DNA of 64,000 bases from Cupriavidus pauculus (GCF_022179805.1 NZ_BPUO01000009.1:229881-293880); one strand, 5' to 3'. Shown: positions 7,207 through 16,625, counted from the stretch's first letter. The notes: a model not told the origin generated them from the letters alone. Numbers and translations are program-made.

Positions 7207-8394
7207 GTGACGGATGAATTTCTGAATGCGCTCCGATACAAGAGCGAAGGCACTGATATCGACTTCAAGTCTGCTCAGTACCGATTCATTGGCGGTAACG
7301 AGGAAGACAAAGCTGAGATGCTCAAGGACATCCTTGCGATGGCCAATGCGTGGCGCGATGGTCCTGGCTACATCTTGCTTGGTTTTAAGGACCAACGTCC
7401 ACATCCAGCCGCTGTTGTGGGCATTTCTGAGAGCATTGATGATGCCAAGATTCAGCAATTCGTGCACGGGAAGGTAAAGCCAAAGCTGATTTTCAAATAT
7501 GAAGAGCACCTGTACGAAGGAAAGACAGTCGGCGTCTTCACTATTCCAAAGCAGAAGCGCGCTTTCTACTTGGGGCATGCGTATGGAAAGTTGAAGAGTA
7601 ACGTCGTGTACGTGCGCCGCGGAAGCAGTACGGACGAAGCAGAGCCTCCGGAAATTGCAGCGATGATGCTGGCGGACACTGGACGTGGTAACTTGCGCTG
7701 CGAACTGTCGGTACTAACTCCAACCAACGAGGAGCTTGGAGCCACGCTCGCTCTGAGTTTCCTGCGCTTCCCGGAGCAACTACCTGACTACGAAACTCCA
7801 CGAAGAGAGAAGGACCCGTTCGGGTTCCAATTTACCGTGCCATCAATCTGGCGCGACAACAAAGACTTCTGGAGGGAATATGCAGAGTTCGCCCGCGTTC
7901 AGGCGGCGCTCATCGAGATGAAGTTCATATTGCGCAATCGCTCTGACGTGCAACTCTCGAACGCGAAGGTTGAGGTCTCGGTAGAGCCGCTCGACGGTCA
8001 GCTCTTCCAGATGATATCCGGAGCGGATTTGCCTGCGGAACCAGAGAGCCAATTGAGTACCTTTCACGGCATCAGTAACTTGCCAGAAATGTTGGATCGA
8101 CGGAATGCGAAGTTAATCGTAGACCATAGCGGGGAGTCGCCCATCTGTCACGTACGCTTTGGCTCTCTCCTGCCTGGTGAAGAGGGACGATCCTCTGGTA
8201 CTGTGGCCATCATCCCGCTTGGGCCAGGGAAGCTGAGGGTGCGCCTCCGACTGCTTGGAGGAGAACTCTCGGAACCGCAGGAGATCGACCATGTGCTCGA
8301 GGTGGTCGGAGATGAGAAGGTCCTTGACGTCCGCGCATTAAATGAGATTTGGGGGCAATCGTTGATTGCCCGTCATCAGTCTTCTGGCGAGTAG
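7207..8394 (+). CDS. AlbA_2 (Schlafen-like) domain protein
   Basis: This is a 395-aa protein; I chose the GTG at 7207 (VTDEFLNALRYKSEG), because the upstream extension from a TTG does not look like protein. Residues ~8-130 form an AlbA_2 domain: SEGTDIDFKSAQY, then EMLKDILAMANAWRDG, GYILLGF, and a VYVRRGSSTDEA strand, all characteristic. The remaining ~260 residues are beta-rich and unassigned. AlbA_2 proteins bind nucleic acids and are related to prokaryotic Schlafen nucleases and to regulators often found in defence loci. No helicase or HTH partner is fused here. Lower GC than its neighbours suggests transfer. Confidence 0.75.
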   Translation: MTDEFLNALRYKSEGTDIDFKSAQYRFIGGNEEDKAEMLKDILAMANAWRDGPGYILLGFKDQRPHPAAVVGISESIDDAKIQQFVHGKVKPKLIFKYEEHLYEGKTVGVFTIPKQKRAFYLGHAYGKLKSNVVYVRRGSSTDEAEPPEIAAMMLADTGRGNLRCELSVLTPTNEELGATLALSFLRFPEQLPDYETPRREKDPFGFQFTVPSIWRDNKDFWREYAEFARVQAALIEMKFILRNRSDVQLSNAKVEVSVEPLDGQLFQMISGADLPAEPESQLSTFHGISNLPEMLDRRNAKLIVDHSGESPICHVRFGSLLPGEEGRSSGTVAIIPLGPGKLRVRLRLLGGELSEPQEIDHVLEVVGDEKVLDVRALNEIWGQSLIARHQSSGE

Positions 8395-8529
8395 CCTTTC
8401 GACATCGCGGTACCGAGCATTTGGCAGCTTTTGCAAGCTAACTGTCTGGTCTACCGCAAGAACAACTGCGAGCGTCGGATTATGTAGCCAAGCGCCTGAC
8501 GGTGGGGTGGTGAGCCGGCACAAAGTTTG

Positions 8530-8960
8530 TGCAACTGAGGGGGGCCCACACGGAGACATCGATGCAGCGCGGGCGCTACGAGTGCAGTTGCTGTTGCGCT
8601 TCGCCTATGCCACCGGTCTGCGCATCTCGGTGCAGGCTCAGGTCACCATCGGTGATCTGCGGCAGCAGGGCCTGCCGCCCGACCAGCGCGGCATTTGGAC
8701 GTTGTCGTTCGTGGGGAAGAGCACTCGGGTCCGCGAGGTGATCGTGCCGGTTATCGAGGAGCTGCGCGACTATCCGGCCGTGCGGGGCCTGGGCCGGGCG
8801 TTCGAACACCTGCATCGTGAGACGCCGCTGATCGGCCATGTCAAGACTGACGGCAGGCTGGCAAGCTGTCGGTGGCGCAACTCGACCCGATCTGGAAGAG
8901 GTTCTTTGCCCAGGCGGCTGACGTGCTGGCCGAGGAGGATGCGCCCCGGAGCGGAGACCC
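8530..8960 (+). pseudogene. Tyrosine recombinase remnant, truncated and frameshifted
   Basis: From about 8560 one frame reads RVQLLLRFAYATGLRISVQAQ, then VTIGDL, WTLSFVGKSTRVREVIVP, and ETPLIGHVKTDG: a catalytic-domain segment with the first catalytic Arg. Near 8860 the homology moves to another frame (KLSVAQLDPIWKRFF, then AADVLAEEDAP) and stops before the His/Arg/Tyr motifs. It is a dead fragment of a recombinase different from the two intact ones in the window. Confidence 0.75.
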
Positions 8961-9753
8961 ATAACGCGATTCGGTTTTAGCGGAGTCCGCTCTAGAATTA
9001 GTATTCTCATCACGCTTGCCCAAATACGTATGCATGAAGTGCGGTTGTCCATGAGGAATCGACCGAAGGTCCTGCGACACGGTGATGCCGTCTTTATTCT
9101 GCCGAGGGGGCTTGTAGAAAAAAATGACGAAGTAGCGCTCGTGGCCCGACTCATCTGCGATCGCCAGCTTTTTGGTGCGTGCTATCGGGGTATCCTCCCC
9201 GGCCGATTCAACGAACTAGGGTGGACGCTGGGGTGATGGTGGCCGGGTTAGTCCCTTCATCTGAAGTTATGCTGGATATGGCTTGCCCCGGCGGGTTAGC
9301 GAGATTGCCCTTGAGCTATCCTCGGGAATGGCCAACAAACCATGCAGCAATCCTTCCAGTCCCCGAGTCGCTGTGGGAACTGAGCATCGATGCTGATTTC
9401 GGCCCACCATTGTCGGCACCGGTTGCCGTGGAGTCCAACATCGCATGCGGTTAGGTTCCGCCAGGAATATTCACGTCGGACCTTATTCTTGCCGGTTTGA
9501 CATGGTGGGCATTAGTACAGGTATCAATGTTTGGCTGGCTGCCAGTGTTGGAATTACTCCCAGCAAGCCTGCGAAGCGAGATTCGACGACGTTCCGGAGG
9601 CGTCTTCAGTCTATACTCGCGTTCAAGTGCTGGCGTTCTAGGGAGCGCTTTCTGTCGTGGGTGCAGGCTATGTGCTGCAATTTTTGACAGGCGCCCCTAT
9701 TACTGACTTGACCGCAAGAGTTTCCTGCGACACACCGACTTTGAACGTAAGCC
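8961..9753. other. Gap without a convincing gene
   Basis: Several short overlapping frames exist (for example 9030-9236, with VLRHGDAVFILPRGLVEKN), but none shows a recognisable domain, a good ribosome-binding site or consistent coding bias. It may contain decayed gene pieces. The promoter of the PIN operon should lie in its last ~150 bp, but no clear boxes are visible. Confidence 0.5.
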
Positions 9754-10695
9754 ATGGACATCTTTCACGTCATCATCGACACCAGCATACTGAGGCGAAC
9801 GTATTTCAAAACTGGCGAGTTCGAGCGTCTGCTGAAGCGGGCCAAGCAGGGTGTCCTCAAATTATATATCCCAGAGATCGTCCTCGAAGAGCGGCGTACA
9901 CAATTGCTCTTCGAGTACAACAAGCTCGTGGCCGACGCAAGGGCAGCGATTGAAAGAATGCAGCGCAGCCATATGACTATGCTGCTTGAAGGTCTGCCGG
10001 CGCCTGAGTGTATGTTTCCTAGCGCAGAGGATGTTGACCGCAACTCCCACGCCGTTTTCCAGCAGTATTTAGCCGAAAATCGCGTCGAGGTGATTCCTTT
10101 TTCGTATGAACATGCCGCACGGGCATTGCAACGGTATATGCGGAGAGTTTCTCCGTTCGCATATGTCGAGGATCGTTCGGGTGAGCGCAAGCACATTCCA
10201 GATTCATGGATACTAGAGGCGGCCATCGACATCAAAGGACGGCCCGGGCGTCACTGCGTTCTCGTGGACGACGGGCGCTTTGAGGATGCCTTAAAGCTCG
10301 TTGGATTCGAAGTCTACAAAGACATCGAAAAGTTGGACATGGCGGTCGCTGATGCCACTGCCGTTGTCCCGATTGTTGTGGCTGAGAATCGTGATGGTGG
10401 TGAGCCACCCGAAGCATTGCCGATGGATAAGCTTCGCGAGGACGTTTTTAAGGGCATGAACGTCATTGTCATGGGTGTTAATGAGGCCTTGGGAAATCCG
10501 GGTAAGGATCAACTCTTTGCCTCCCTGGAAGCGGCGGGAGTAGATCGCGCCATTGCAGAGCATGAGGCCAAGACGCTGGTTTTTTCCGGCCTGTTGACCG
10601 ATATGGGTAGCCACCTAATTCCGACGGATGCCGGAGTCGCCCGCCGAGCAGCGGCCGAAAAGGTCGTTACTGATCTCCTTATGAAGATGATCTGA
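9754..10695 (+). CDS. PIN-domain (DUF4935-like) putative RNase
   Basis: This 313-aa protein has residues 1-185 reading as a PIN nuclease: the first acidic strand HVIIDTSIL with D9, acidic residues E41/E45 in YIPEIVLEERR, D150 in KHIPDSWILEAA, and the last pair D172/D173 in CVLVDDGRFEDAL. These would coordinate Mg2+ for single-stranded RNA cleavage. The C-terminal ~110 residues look like a winged-helix (LVFSGLLTDMGSHLIPTDAG) that may bind nucleic acid or the partner. Two bases separate its stop from the ATG of a large helical protein, so the two form an operon and probably a complex. Unlike VapC toxins it is long and has no small antitoxin gene. Confidence 0.7.
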   Translation: MDIFHVIIDTSILRRTYFKTGEFERLLKRAKQGVLKLYIPEIVLEERRTQLLFEYNKLVADARAAIERMQRSHMTMLLEGLPAPECMFPSAEDVDRNSHAVFQQYLAENRVEVIPFSYEHAARALQRYMRRVSPFAYVEDRSGERKHIPDSWILEAAIDIKGRPGRHCVLVDDGRFEDALKLVGFEVYKDIEKLDMAVADATAVVPIVVAENRDGGEPPEALPMDKLREDVFKGMNVIVMGVNEALGNPGKDQLFASLEAAGVDRAIAEHEAKTLVFSGLLTDMGSHLIPTDAGVARRAAAEKVVTDLLMKMI

Positions 10696-10697
10696 CA

Positions 10698-13112
10698 ATG
10701 GACCTTGAATTGCGTTTGGCCGCCCTAGCTAACTTAGTAGCAGTCAACACGGATGAGGTCGAACTGCGGCTGCTCGCTGAGTTGGATCGCGTTGAATCTG
10801 TATTGCGGAACAGCGTCGAGTACGATGAGTTAGTGGGAGCCCTGAAGACGTTGACCGTGCTGGCCCCCCGATTTCATGCGCGAGTAGTTCCGATGTTGGC
10901 GGAATTTGTACGAACTGTTTCAATGCGCGATCTGCTACAGGGTGGAGAGCCAATTCCGACAGCATGGCGCAAATATAGGTCGGCTAGCCACTTGATCCGT
11001 GAGGCAATCGAAGTGCCTCGCTCAATCCGATTTGTGCACATCAGCCGTCTGCTGGATTTTTTGCTGGAGCTCTGGCGCTACGACGATGACGACGTTCGGG
11101 GGAAGGCTGAGCGGGCGTTGGAAGCCTTGGCAGAATTCGATTTGAACCTGTTTTATGGCGAGCGCGGCCTTGGCGCGCGGCCACAAGCCGAGATCGTGAA
11201 TTACTTTGCCGCACTTGACGACGGGCCACTCGTTCGGCATGCAGAGGTAATTCTAAAGATGTTGAGCAAGGTCCTCTCGCCTTCGCTAGAAGGGCATACG
11301 TGGTCCTACGACAGTGTGACGATTAGTCGGGGAGAAATTACCGCTGGCCTCGGCGTGCGTGAGATGAGAGCGTCAGCCGTCGCGCTCCTCAAGCGCATGT
11401 ATCCACTGGACGAAGCGTTCCAATACCGCAAGCATGTGTTGAATGTAATCGGTACGGCAATGCGCCGTGAACGCCCGGGCATTAACGCTGATACGTCAGC
11501 AATGTTTGACCGTGATGCAGTCGAAGTTCTGAATTTCTTCCGCGACTTGGTGAATACTGAAGAGCTGCAGTTGATCCAGATGATCGAGCACAGCGCCTAT
11601 TGGGCCTACTACCATGCCGGTTCGTTACGAGTTTCCGAGGCTGCACTGAAGGTGCGAGACGCCATAGGAGGTTGTCCTGAGTATAAAATTTACAAGCAAC
11701 TCATCGGGTTCGAGGGGATACACGGTGTATGGGAGAGTCTGAAAAGTTCCGAGGAGGCTTGGGATTACAGCGACACCAAGCGCATGGAAGCTGCAGCCCG
11801 GTACGTTAGCGAAATCGACAACGACACCTATGCTGTGTGGCGAGACAGGATTCTGCGGTTCTCGAAAACGAGATCCGATGACTTAGCGGCGTTCCCCGTC
11901 TATTACGAGTTCCTGAAGAGCGTTGGCCAGGATCGGCCGGAGTTGGCGCTGGAACTGATCAGGGACCATATGGACGTAATGGAGCCGTTCTTGATCGCGC
12001 TACTGCTTGGCCTCTGGTCTAGTGAGCGAAGCACGGACGCGGAGGCGATCGCACGTCAGTGGATCGCCGAACACAGCAATCTGACCATACTTGCGAAGTC
12101 GTTGAACGTCGAAGAGCGGCCGCGACTAGATCTCCTATCCGAGGTGATTTCGAAAGCAGATAGTGCGGAGAACACCAACGCGATCGTCGAAGCAATGGGC
12201 GTAGCGGCTCGTCAATACGGGCGCGGCCTCTTGGAGGCTAAATCAGTGTTCATGCAAGGGATGCGAGCCGTGGCGCGACGAGGGGATGCCCGGTGGGCGA
12301 ACGTCGTTTGGTACAGCCGAGATTTCCGAAAGCTGGTAACGGAGATGGATCACACGGAACGAGCCGAAGTTCTCGCGAGCATGGCGCCGTTGCAAGAGTT
12401 GAGATATCAGGCGGAGGAAGTGTTGTATGCCATTGGAGAGCACGATTCAGAGGCGCTACTGAGTTACTTGATGGAGCGTGTGCGGAGTGAGAACGCCAAG
12501 AGGCTCGACGCGCGCACGGACGAGGCTAGCCAAGACGACCGCTTCGAAGCGATACCTTACAGCTTGCAGAGGCTCAACAAACTTCTTGTGACGATGCCGA
12601 AGGAGGTGCTATCGGCGGTTCGGAAGGAGTACAGCGCCAGGACTGCAGGGATGTTCCAGTACTCCGGAGGAGCTCGCCTTGTCAAAGCGGCTTTCCCTGA
12701 ACTCGAACAGTCTTTGCAGAACGAACTACTTTCCTACATTCGAAGTGGCAACCCGGAGGACATCGACTTTGTGATTGCGATCGTTCGCAGCTATGGAGGT
12801 GAGGCGCCCATCCTGCCCCTTTGCAAGGAGATCGTGAGAGCTGTTCCTGAAAGGTCAGGCGCCTGGACGGAGATGGCTGCGGCGCTGGAATCGACGGGCG
12901 TAGTTTCGGGGGAGTACGGTACCGTCCATGCATACGAAGCACTCCGCTCAGGGATCGTCCCATTGCTTTCCGATGACGATCCAAAGGTAAGGGCTTTCGC
13001 GGCCTGGCTTATCGAGGATCTCGATCAGTTCATTGTGCGCGAACGCCGGCGTGCTGACGAGGGGTTGGCGTTGCGTAAGTACAAGTATGGAATTGGAAAA
13101 AACGAGGCTTAG
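10698..13112 (+). CDS. Large helical (HEAT-like) protein partnered with the PIN nuclease
   Basis: This 804-aa protein has no recognised enzymatic motif: no Walker boxes, nuclease or protease signature. It is predicted all-helical from its pattern. HEAT-like repeat turns are visible near residues 133-150 (YDDDDVRGKAERALEALAEF) and 755-775 (SDDDPKVRAFAAWLIEDLD). It lies 2 bp after the PIN gene on the same strand. The size and repeat-like build suggest a scaffold or sensor that controls the nuclease, as in two-gene abortive-infection modules; this is inference. The gene has moderate GC and foreign-looking codon use. Confidence 0.6.
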   Translation: MDLELRLAALANLVAVNTDEVELRLLAELDRVESVLRNSVEYDELVGALKTLTVLAPRFHARVVPMLAEFVRTVSMRDLLQGGEPIPTAWRKYRSASHLIREAIEVPRSIRFVHISRLLDFLLELWRYDDDDVRGKAERALEALAEFDLNLFYGERGLGARPQAEIVNYFAALDDGPLVRHAEVILKMLSKVLSPSLEGHTWSYDSVTISRGEITAGLGVREMRASAVALLKRMYPLDEAFQYRKHVLNVIGTAMRRERPGINADTSAMFDRDAVEVLNFFRDLVNTEELQLIQMIEHSAYWAYYHAGSLRVSEAALKVRDAIGGCPEYKIYKQLIGFEGIHGVWESLKSSEEAWDYSDTKRMEAAARYVSEIDNDTYAVWRDRILRFSKTRSDDLAAFPVYYEFLKSVGQDRPELALELIRDHMDVMEPFLIALLLGLWSSERSTDAEAIARQWIAEHSNLTILAKSLNVEERPRLDLLSEVISKADSAENTNAIVEAMGVAARQYGRGLLEAKSVFMQGMRAVARRGDARWANVVWYSRDFRKLVTEMDHTERAEVLASMAPLQELRYQAEEVLYAIGEHDSEALLSYLMERVRSENAKRLDARTDEASQDDRFEAIPYSLQRLNKLLVTMPKEVLSAVRKEYSARTAGMFQYSGGARLVKAAFPELEQSLQNELLSYIRSGNPEDIDFVIAIVRSYGGEAPILPLCKEIVRAVPERSGAWTEMAAALESTGVVSGEYGTVHAYEALRSGIVPLLSDDDPKVRAFAAWLIEDLDQFIVRERRRADEGLALRKYKYGIGKNEA

Positions 13113-13411
13113 CGACGTGAATCGATTCGCATAGCCTCTTCATTTTGGGGCTACAGGTAGCGCATCTGGTCCATGATTTGGGGTTATCGTACTTTCCGTG
13201 CAAAATCTGGCGCATTTCAAGCTGTCGGGCCAGCGACGCCGAGTTGCGTGAGATAGTCCCATAACGCGGCGTTTCCATACTTCATACCGTCTTGTTGATT
13301 TGTGTCGTAGAAGACCCTAACTTTCTCGGTTCGATTTGAAAGCTGGGAACAAAAGAATCGTTCTCATTGAGGATGTCTGCGCAAGCTCATCGTTCTTCGT
13401 TGGGGCCGGTC
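13113..13411. other. Convergent intergenic gap
   Basis: This 299-bp AT-rich region separates the convergent PIN operon and HEPN gene. No gene, strong terminator hairpin or repeat was recognised. Confidence 0.5.
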
Positions 13412-14704
13412 TCATGTTTGTGGCCCAGCTAGGACCAATTCATCCCAATCCACACCACCTGCTAGGATGACTGCTTTGATTGCGCTTGCGCATATCGCCT
13501 CTCCCTCTTTGATGGCAGTTGCCGCGCGCTCCCACTCGCTAGTCTTTGCGTGGCTGGAGACTATTCTCCCGTAGTGAGCGGCGCCGGAACGGTACTTGTA
13601 CAGTTGTTTTAGCTTCTTCATCAAGGATCGACGCTCCTCAATGGAGCTCCCTAGGAGCCATGCCCCTCTCAATGCGAGTTGATAGGATAATTGTGGTGCA
13701 TTCTGCTCCTCCAGCAGAAGGGACTCTAGGGCAATGCCTAGGTCAATAGCCTTGTCCACGGGGTTCATGTTCCCCACGGTACGGTTCAACCGTTGGATCG
13801 GAACGTCGAGCTTGAGACGTTTCTCTCGCGATAATGAAAGATAGGCCTCGACAACTGAACGAAACTCAACGAGTTGTTCAAGTGCCAATGTGACTACGGG
13901 GGGGCGGTGGAGGTTAGTGGATAGCGGGCTCATCCATCCGCCACCTAGGCGCCCCTTCATAAAGCTGCCGTCCACCATTTCCGTAAAATTCCTGTGAATA
14001 ATCGGACTGGAAGGGCCCATCACTGTTAGGAGCCATCCGATACGCTGAAGCAGTACCGCATCATCAAACTCAGAGTCAGACACCTTAGACGGCGCGGTCT
14101 GAAGGCTCTCCGCCGTGATGAACATAGGGCGGGGAGTGACAAATCGATATAGAGCAGCCTTGGGTTCCAGTTTCTGAACGAGATTTTCCAAGGATTGGGG
14201 ATTGAAGAACCGAAGCGGTGGCTCGCGGAGCGACGAGAGATATCCTCGCGACGTGGATGACGGGACATCATCTGGCCGGCAAACGAATACGCCAGGAACC
14301 AGTTCTACAGGTTCATCGACTTGGACACCCTCTAATAGGAGTACCTCGATATGTTCGACATGATCTGATTGCAGGAAAGAGTATAGATCGGTAACGGCTT
14401 GTTCAGGGCCTGCATCGAGTGCTCTAGCCACCAATGCTTCCCCGCATGAGCGGCGATGCATCATGCTCTTGGTGTTGATGCCGTTGAAAAGCATTCCATC
14501 GTATTTGCGCAGTTCTGGAATGTTGTCGAGCATGAACTCAATAGAGGACGGACATGAAAAATGTCGGTAGCTATCGTTCGGAAGGGTGTAAGAGAGCGAG
14601 TCGGCTCCGCGTTCAAGTTCTAACCTGAGTGCGTCCAGCAACTTGGCTCTTAACGATGCGCTATCAACGTCGATTGGCTGAGTGCCGTCGTCTGAGTTTG
14701 TCAT
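13412..14704 (-). CDS. HEPN-domain protein (ApeA-like) with R-x4-H motif
   Basis: This is a 430-aa protein. Residues ~315-410 form a helical HEPN-like bundle: VDKAIDLGIALESLLLEE, then LSYQLALRGAWLLG, and KQLYKYRSGAAHYGRI with R372 and H377, the R-x4-H motif of HEPN ribonucleases. The N-terminal ~300 residues are unassigned and could sense a trigger. HEPN RNases with large N-terminal sensor regions include ApeA, which aborts phage infection. The start codon overlaps the stop of a small upstream ORF (ATGA), so the two are translationally coupled. Activity is inferred from the intact motif. Confidence 0.65.
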   Translation of the reverse strand: MTNSDDGTQPIDVDSASLRAKLLDALRLELERGADSLSYTLPNDSYRHFSCPSSIEFMLDNIPELRKYDGMLFNGINTKSMMHRRSCGEALVARALDAGPEQAVTDLYSFLQSDHVEHIEVLLLEGVQVDEPVELVPGVFVCRPDDVPSSTSRGYLSSLREPPLRFFNPQSLENLVQKLEPKAALYRFVTPRPMFITAESLQTAPSKVSDSEFDDAVLLQRIGWLLTVMGPSSPIIHRNFTEMVDGSFMKGRLGGGWMSPLSTNLHRPPVVTLALEQLVEFRSVVEAYLSLSREKRLKLDVPIQRLNRTVGNMNPVDKAIDLGIALESLLLEEQNAPQLSYQLALRGAWLLGSSIEERRSLMKKLKQLYKYRSGAAHYGRIVSSHAKTSEWERAATAIKEGEAICASAIKAVILAGGVDWDELVLAGPQT

Positions 14705-14952
14705 TCCGTTGCTCCAGTATTGTGCTTCATGGCATCAAGGTAATCTGCCCACACTTGCACAGATCCCTGCGCCCTCAGACTGTCAGTCTTTGCGTTGTTG
14801 GCAGGAACAGCTTCCGTGTGTTCGATTCCCGCCGTGCGTCCACCATGACGTAGCTGGAAGTCGGGACGCTCGCCCTCCGTCAGCTCAAGTGGGAATTGCA
14901 TCGAGGTAGGCGGGGGAGAAGCTAGCAATCGCGCGACGGTGTATCGCTCCAT
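14701..14952 (-). CDS. Small ORF coupled to the HEPN gene
   Basis: This 83-aa ORF (ATG at 14952) has its last four bases overlapping the HEPN start. It contains FPLELTEGERPDFQLRHGG and AGIEHTEAVPANNAKT, an arrangement (PDF followed ~12 residues later by GIE-x-TEA) that resembles the start of uncharacterised PD-(D/E)XK-like proteins of ~300 aa. The C-terminus then ends early, so it is either a truncated copy of such a protein or a small partner/antitoxin of the HEPN protein. Function unknown. Confidence 0.5.
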   Translation of the reverse strand: MERYTVARLLASPPPTSMQFPLELTEGERPDFQLRHGGRTAGIEHTEAVPANNAKTDSLRAQGSVQVWADYLDAMKHNTGATE

Positions 14953-15057
14953 ATATTCGGATGTTCTTCCTGCGCCCCTGGGCGGAGCGATAATGTCGAT
15001 TTATGGCAAGAGCCGTCTGAGCTCTTCGAGGCTGCAAGCACTAAGCATTACGACCTC

Positions 15058-16098
15058 ATGAGTTTCTCGATCGACCGTATCCTACTTCACAAGAAGCTCT
15101 CGCAGGTACTGAAGCTGCAGCCGTGGTGGGCACTGACGGCTTGGCTGACCGCCATGATCCAACCCGGGCATGGAAGTTTGGCGCCAAGAATGTCGCGCCG
15201 CAGTGCGATGGAAGCCATCGACTCGGAAGCGTTGATTGAATCCGACTGGTCGGAAGTGCCCATTGAAGCCATGCCGTTCGAAGCGACTACTGAAGCCGTG
15301 GCCGAAATTCCGGTTGAAGTCCCGGCCATGGACGAACCGACGGAAACTTCCGCCCCGGACGAATTGACCGAATCGGCTGCCCTGGTTGCGCCGCGTTACG
15401 CGCAAGCTTCGGAAGCTGCGCCTGAAGAGACGCGGGCCCCGAAGCGCAATCGGAAGCCGAAAACCGTAGCCGAGGTTGCTTCTCCGGAAGTCACGACTCA
15501 AAAGAGCCCAGCGCGGAAACACGGTCGGAAGCCGAAAGCGCTCATCCAAACTGCCACTCTGGAAGCTTCGCCGGAAGAGAGGCGGACCCCGAAGCGCGGT
15601 CAGAACCCGAAAATCCTAGCTGAAGTTGCCAGTGCGGAAGTCACGACTCAAGAGACGCCAACCTGGAAGGGCGGTGCGAAGCAGATAACACTGCATGGAG
15701 CGGAGGCGGCCCCGGAAGCGCGGACTCAGAATACGCAAACTCGTAAGACGCGACAGAGGCAAAAAGTGCCTACTGCAACCCAAAGCCCGACCAGATCCAC
15801 ACTGCTCGCGCAACTCGCATCTGTCAATGCTCAGCTTGAGCGGTTGCGTGCCACGGAAGTGCCAAAGATCGTGGAGGAGATTCAGCAATTAATGCGGGAG
15901 TATGAACTGAGCATTGAGGACATTGCGGGCAAGCCCAGTGATGAGCCCGCTGGCCGCGCTGTTCCAACCAAGACGAAGGCCGCGCCGCGTCCGAAGTACC
16001 GCGACCCCAAGACGGGCCAGACCTGGTCGGGCCGCGGTAGGGCTCCCGCGTGGATTGGCAAGAAGCCCGAGGGTTTCCTAATCGACCGTTTGTACTGA
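15058..16098 (+). CDS. H-NS-family protein with an N-terminal 25-residue basic repeat array
   Basis: This 346-aa protein is far longer than the ~100 aa of usual H-NS proteins. The C-terminus (residues ~245-346) is a normal H-NS: a coiled coil (LLAQLASVNAQLERL, then VEEIQQLMREYELS) and the DNA-binding tail YRDPKTGQTWSGRGRAPAWI. The N-terminal two-thirds is Ala/Glu/Thr-rich and carries Lys/Arg clusters at residues 129, 154, 179, 204 and 230 (KRNRKPKT, KHGRKPKA, KRGQNPKI, KGGAKQIT, KTRQRQKV), each 25-26 residues apart and resembling degenerate AT-hooks. It probably silences AT-rich foreign DNA such as this island. The true start may be Met45 or later; no good ribosome-binding site precedes the first ATG. 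Confidence 0.8.
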   Translation: MSFSIDRILLHKKLSQVLKLQPWWALTAWLTAMIQPGHGSLAPRMSRRSAMEAIDSEALIESDWSEVPIEAMPFEATTEAVAEIPVEVPAMDEPTETSAPDELTESAALVAPRYAQASEAAPEETRAPKRNRKPKTVAEVASPEVTTQKSPARKHGRKPKALIQTATLEASPEERRTPKRGQNPKILAEVASAEVTTQETPTWKGGAKQITLHGAEAAPEARTQNTQTRKTRQRQKVPTATQSPTRSTLLAQLASVNAQLERLRATEVPKIVEEIQQLMREYELSIEDIAGKPSDEPAGRAVPTKTKAAPRPKYRDPKTGQTWSGRGRAPAWIGKKPEGFLIDRLY

Positions 16099-16625
16099 AC
16101 GAGAGGTTGGCGGGCAGCCGTGTGCCCGCTTGACTTGCGAACTTGGGCGGAGCAGGGCAGCGAGCCGGCGGCGCTGCCTAAAGTAGGACAAAGGCAACGA
16201 CAGCGGTGAAGGCAGTGATGCCAGCGAAAAAGGGCCCGCGGAGTGATTCGCCGGATGCTGGCACAGATGGACGACCATGCTCGCCATGGAAGAGTTCGAC
16301 GCGCCGGGGTGCTCTGCGCTGCCGGCCCACCAGAGTTACGTCCACCGCCCCTACCACCGGCGCCGGTGGTCGGCTACCGCAACGCGGAAGGGCTGACTTG
16401 GGGGGCAGTGCAAGATGTCTTCCTGCCTCGAGCGCGCGGGAAATTCACGTGATGGCTGACCCACATCGTCAACTTGCAGGGAACCGACGAATCTGTGCAG
16501 CTTTTGATTTGAAAAGTTAATTAAAAGCCTCTCGTATGACGATTTCGCGCAGAATTTCTGAGAAACTTGCGAAAGTTGAGAGCATTGATTAGGATGGAGT
16601 CATTCTCTTCAAGGTCTATTCCGAC
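16099..16625. other. Gap with a possible decayed H-NS-like scrap
   Basis: No convincing gene. The frame 16243-16452 contains PVVGYRNAEGLTWGAV, which faintly resembles the YRDP-TWSG tail of H-NS proteins and could be a degraded copy. It is weak. The stretch 16500-16620 is AT-rich and could hold the promoter of the following ORF. Confidence 0.3.

Noticed and set aside
14800..14840. TTCGATTCC-type box suggesting a tRNA T-arm
   Set aside because: No acceptor stem or anticodon arm around it; it lies in a coding frame on the minus strand.
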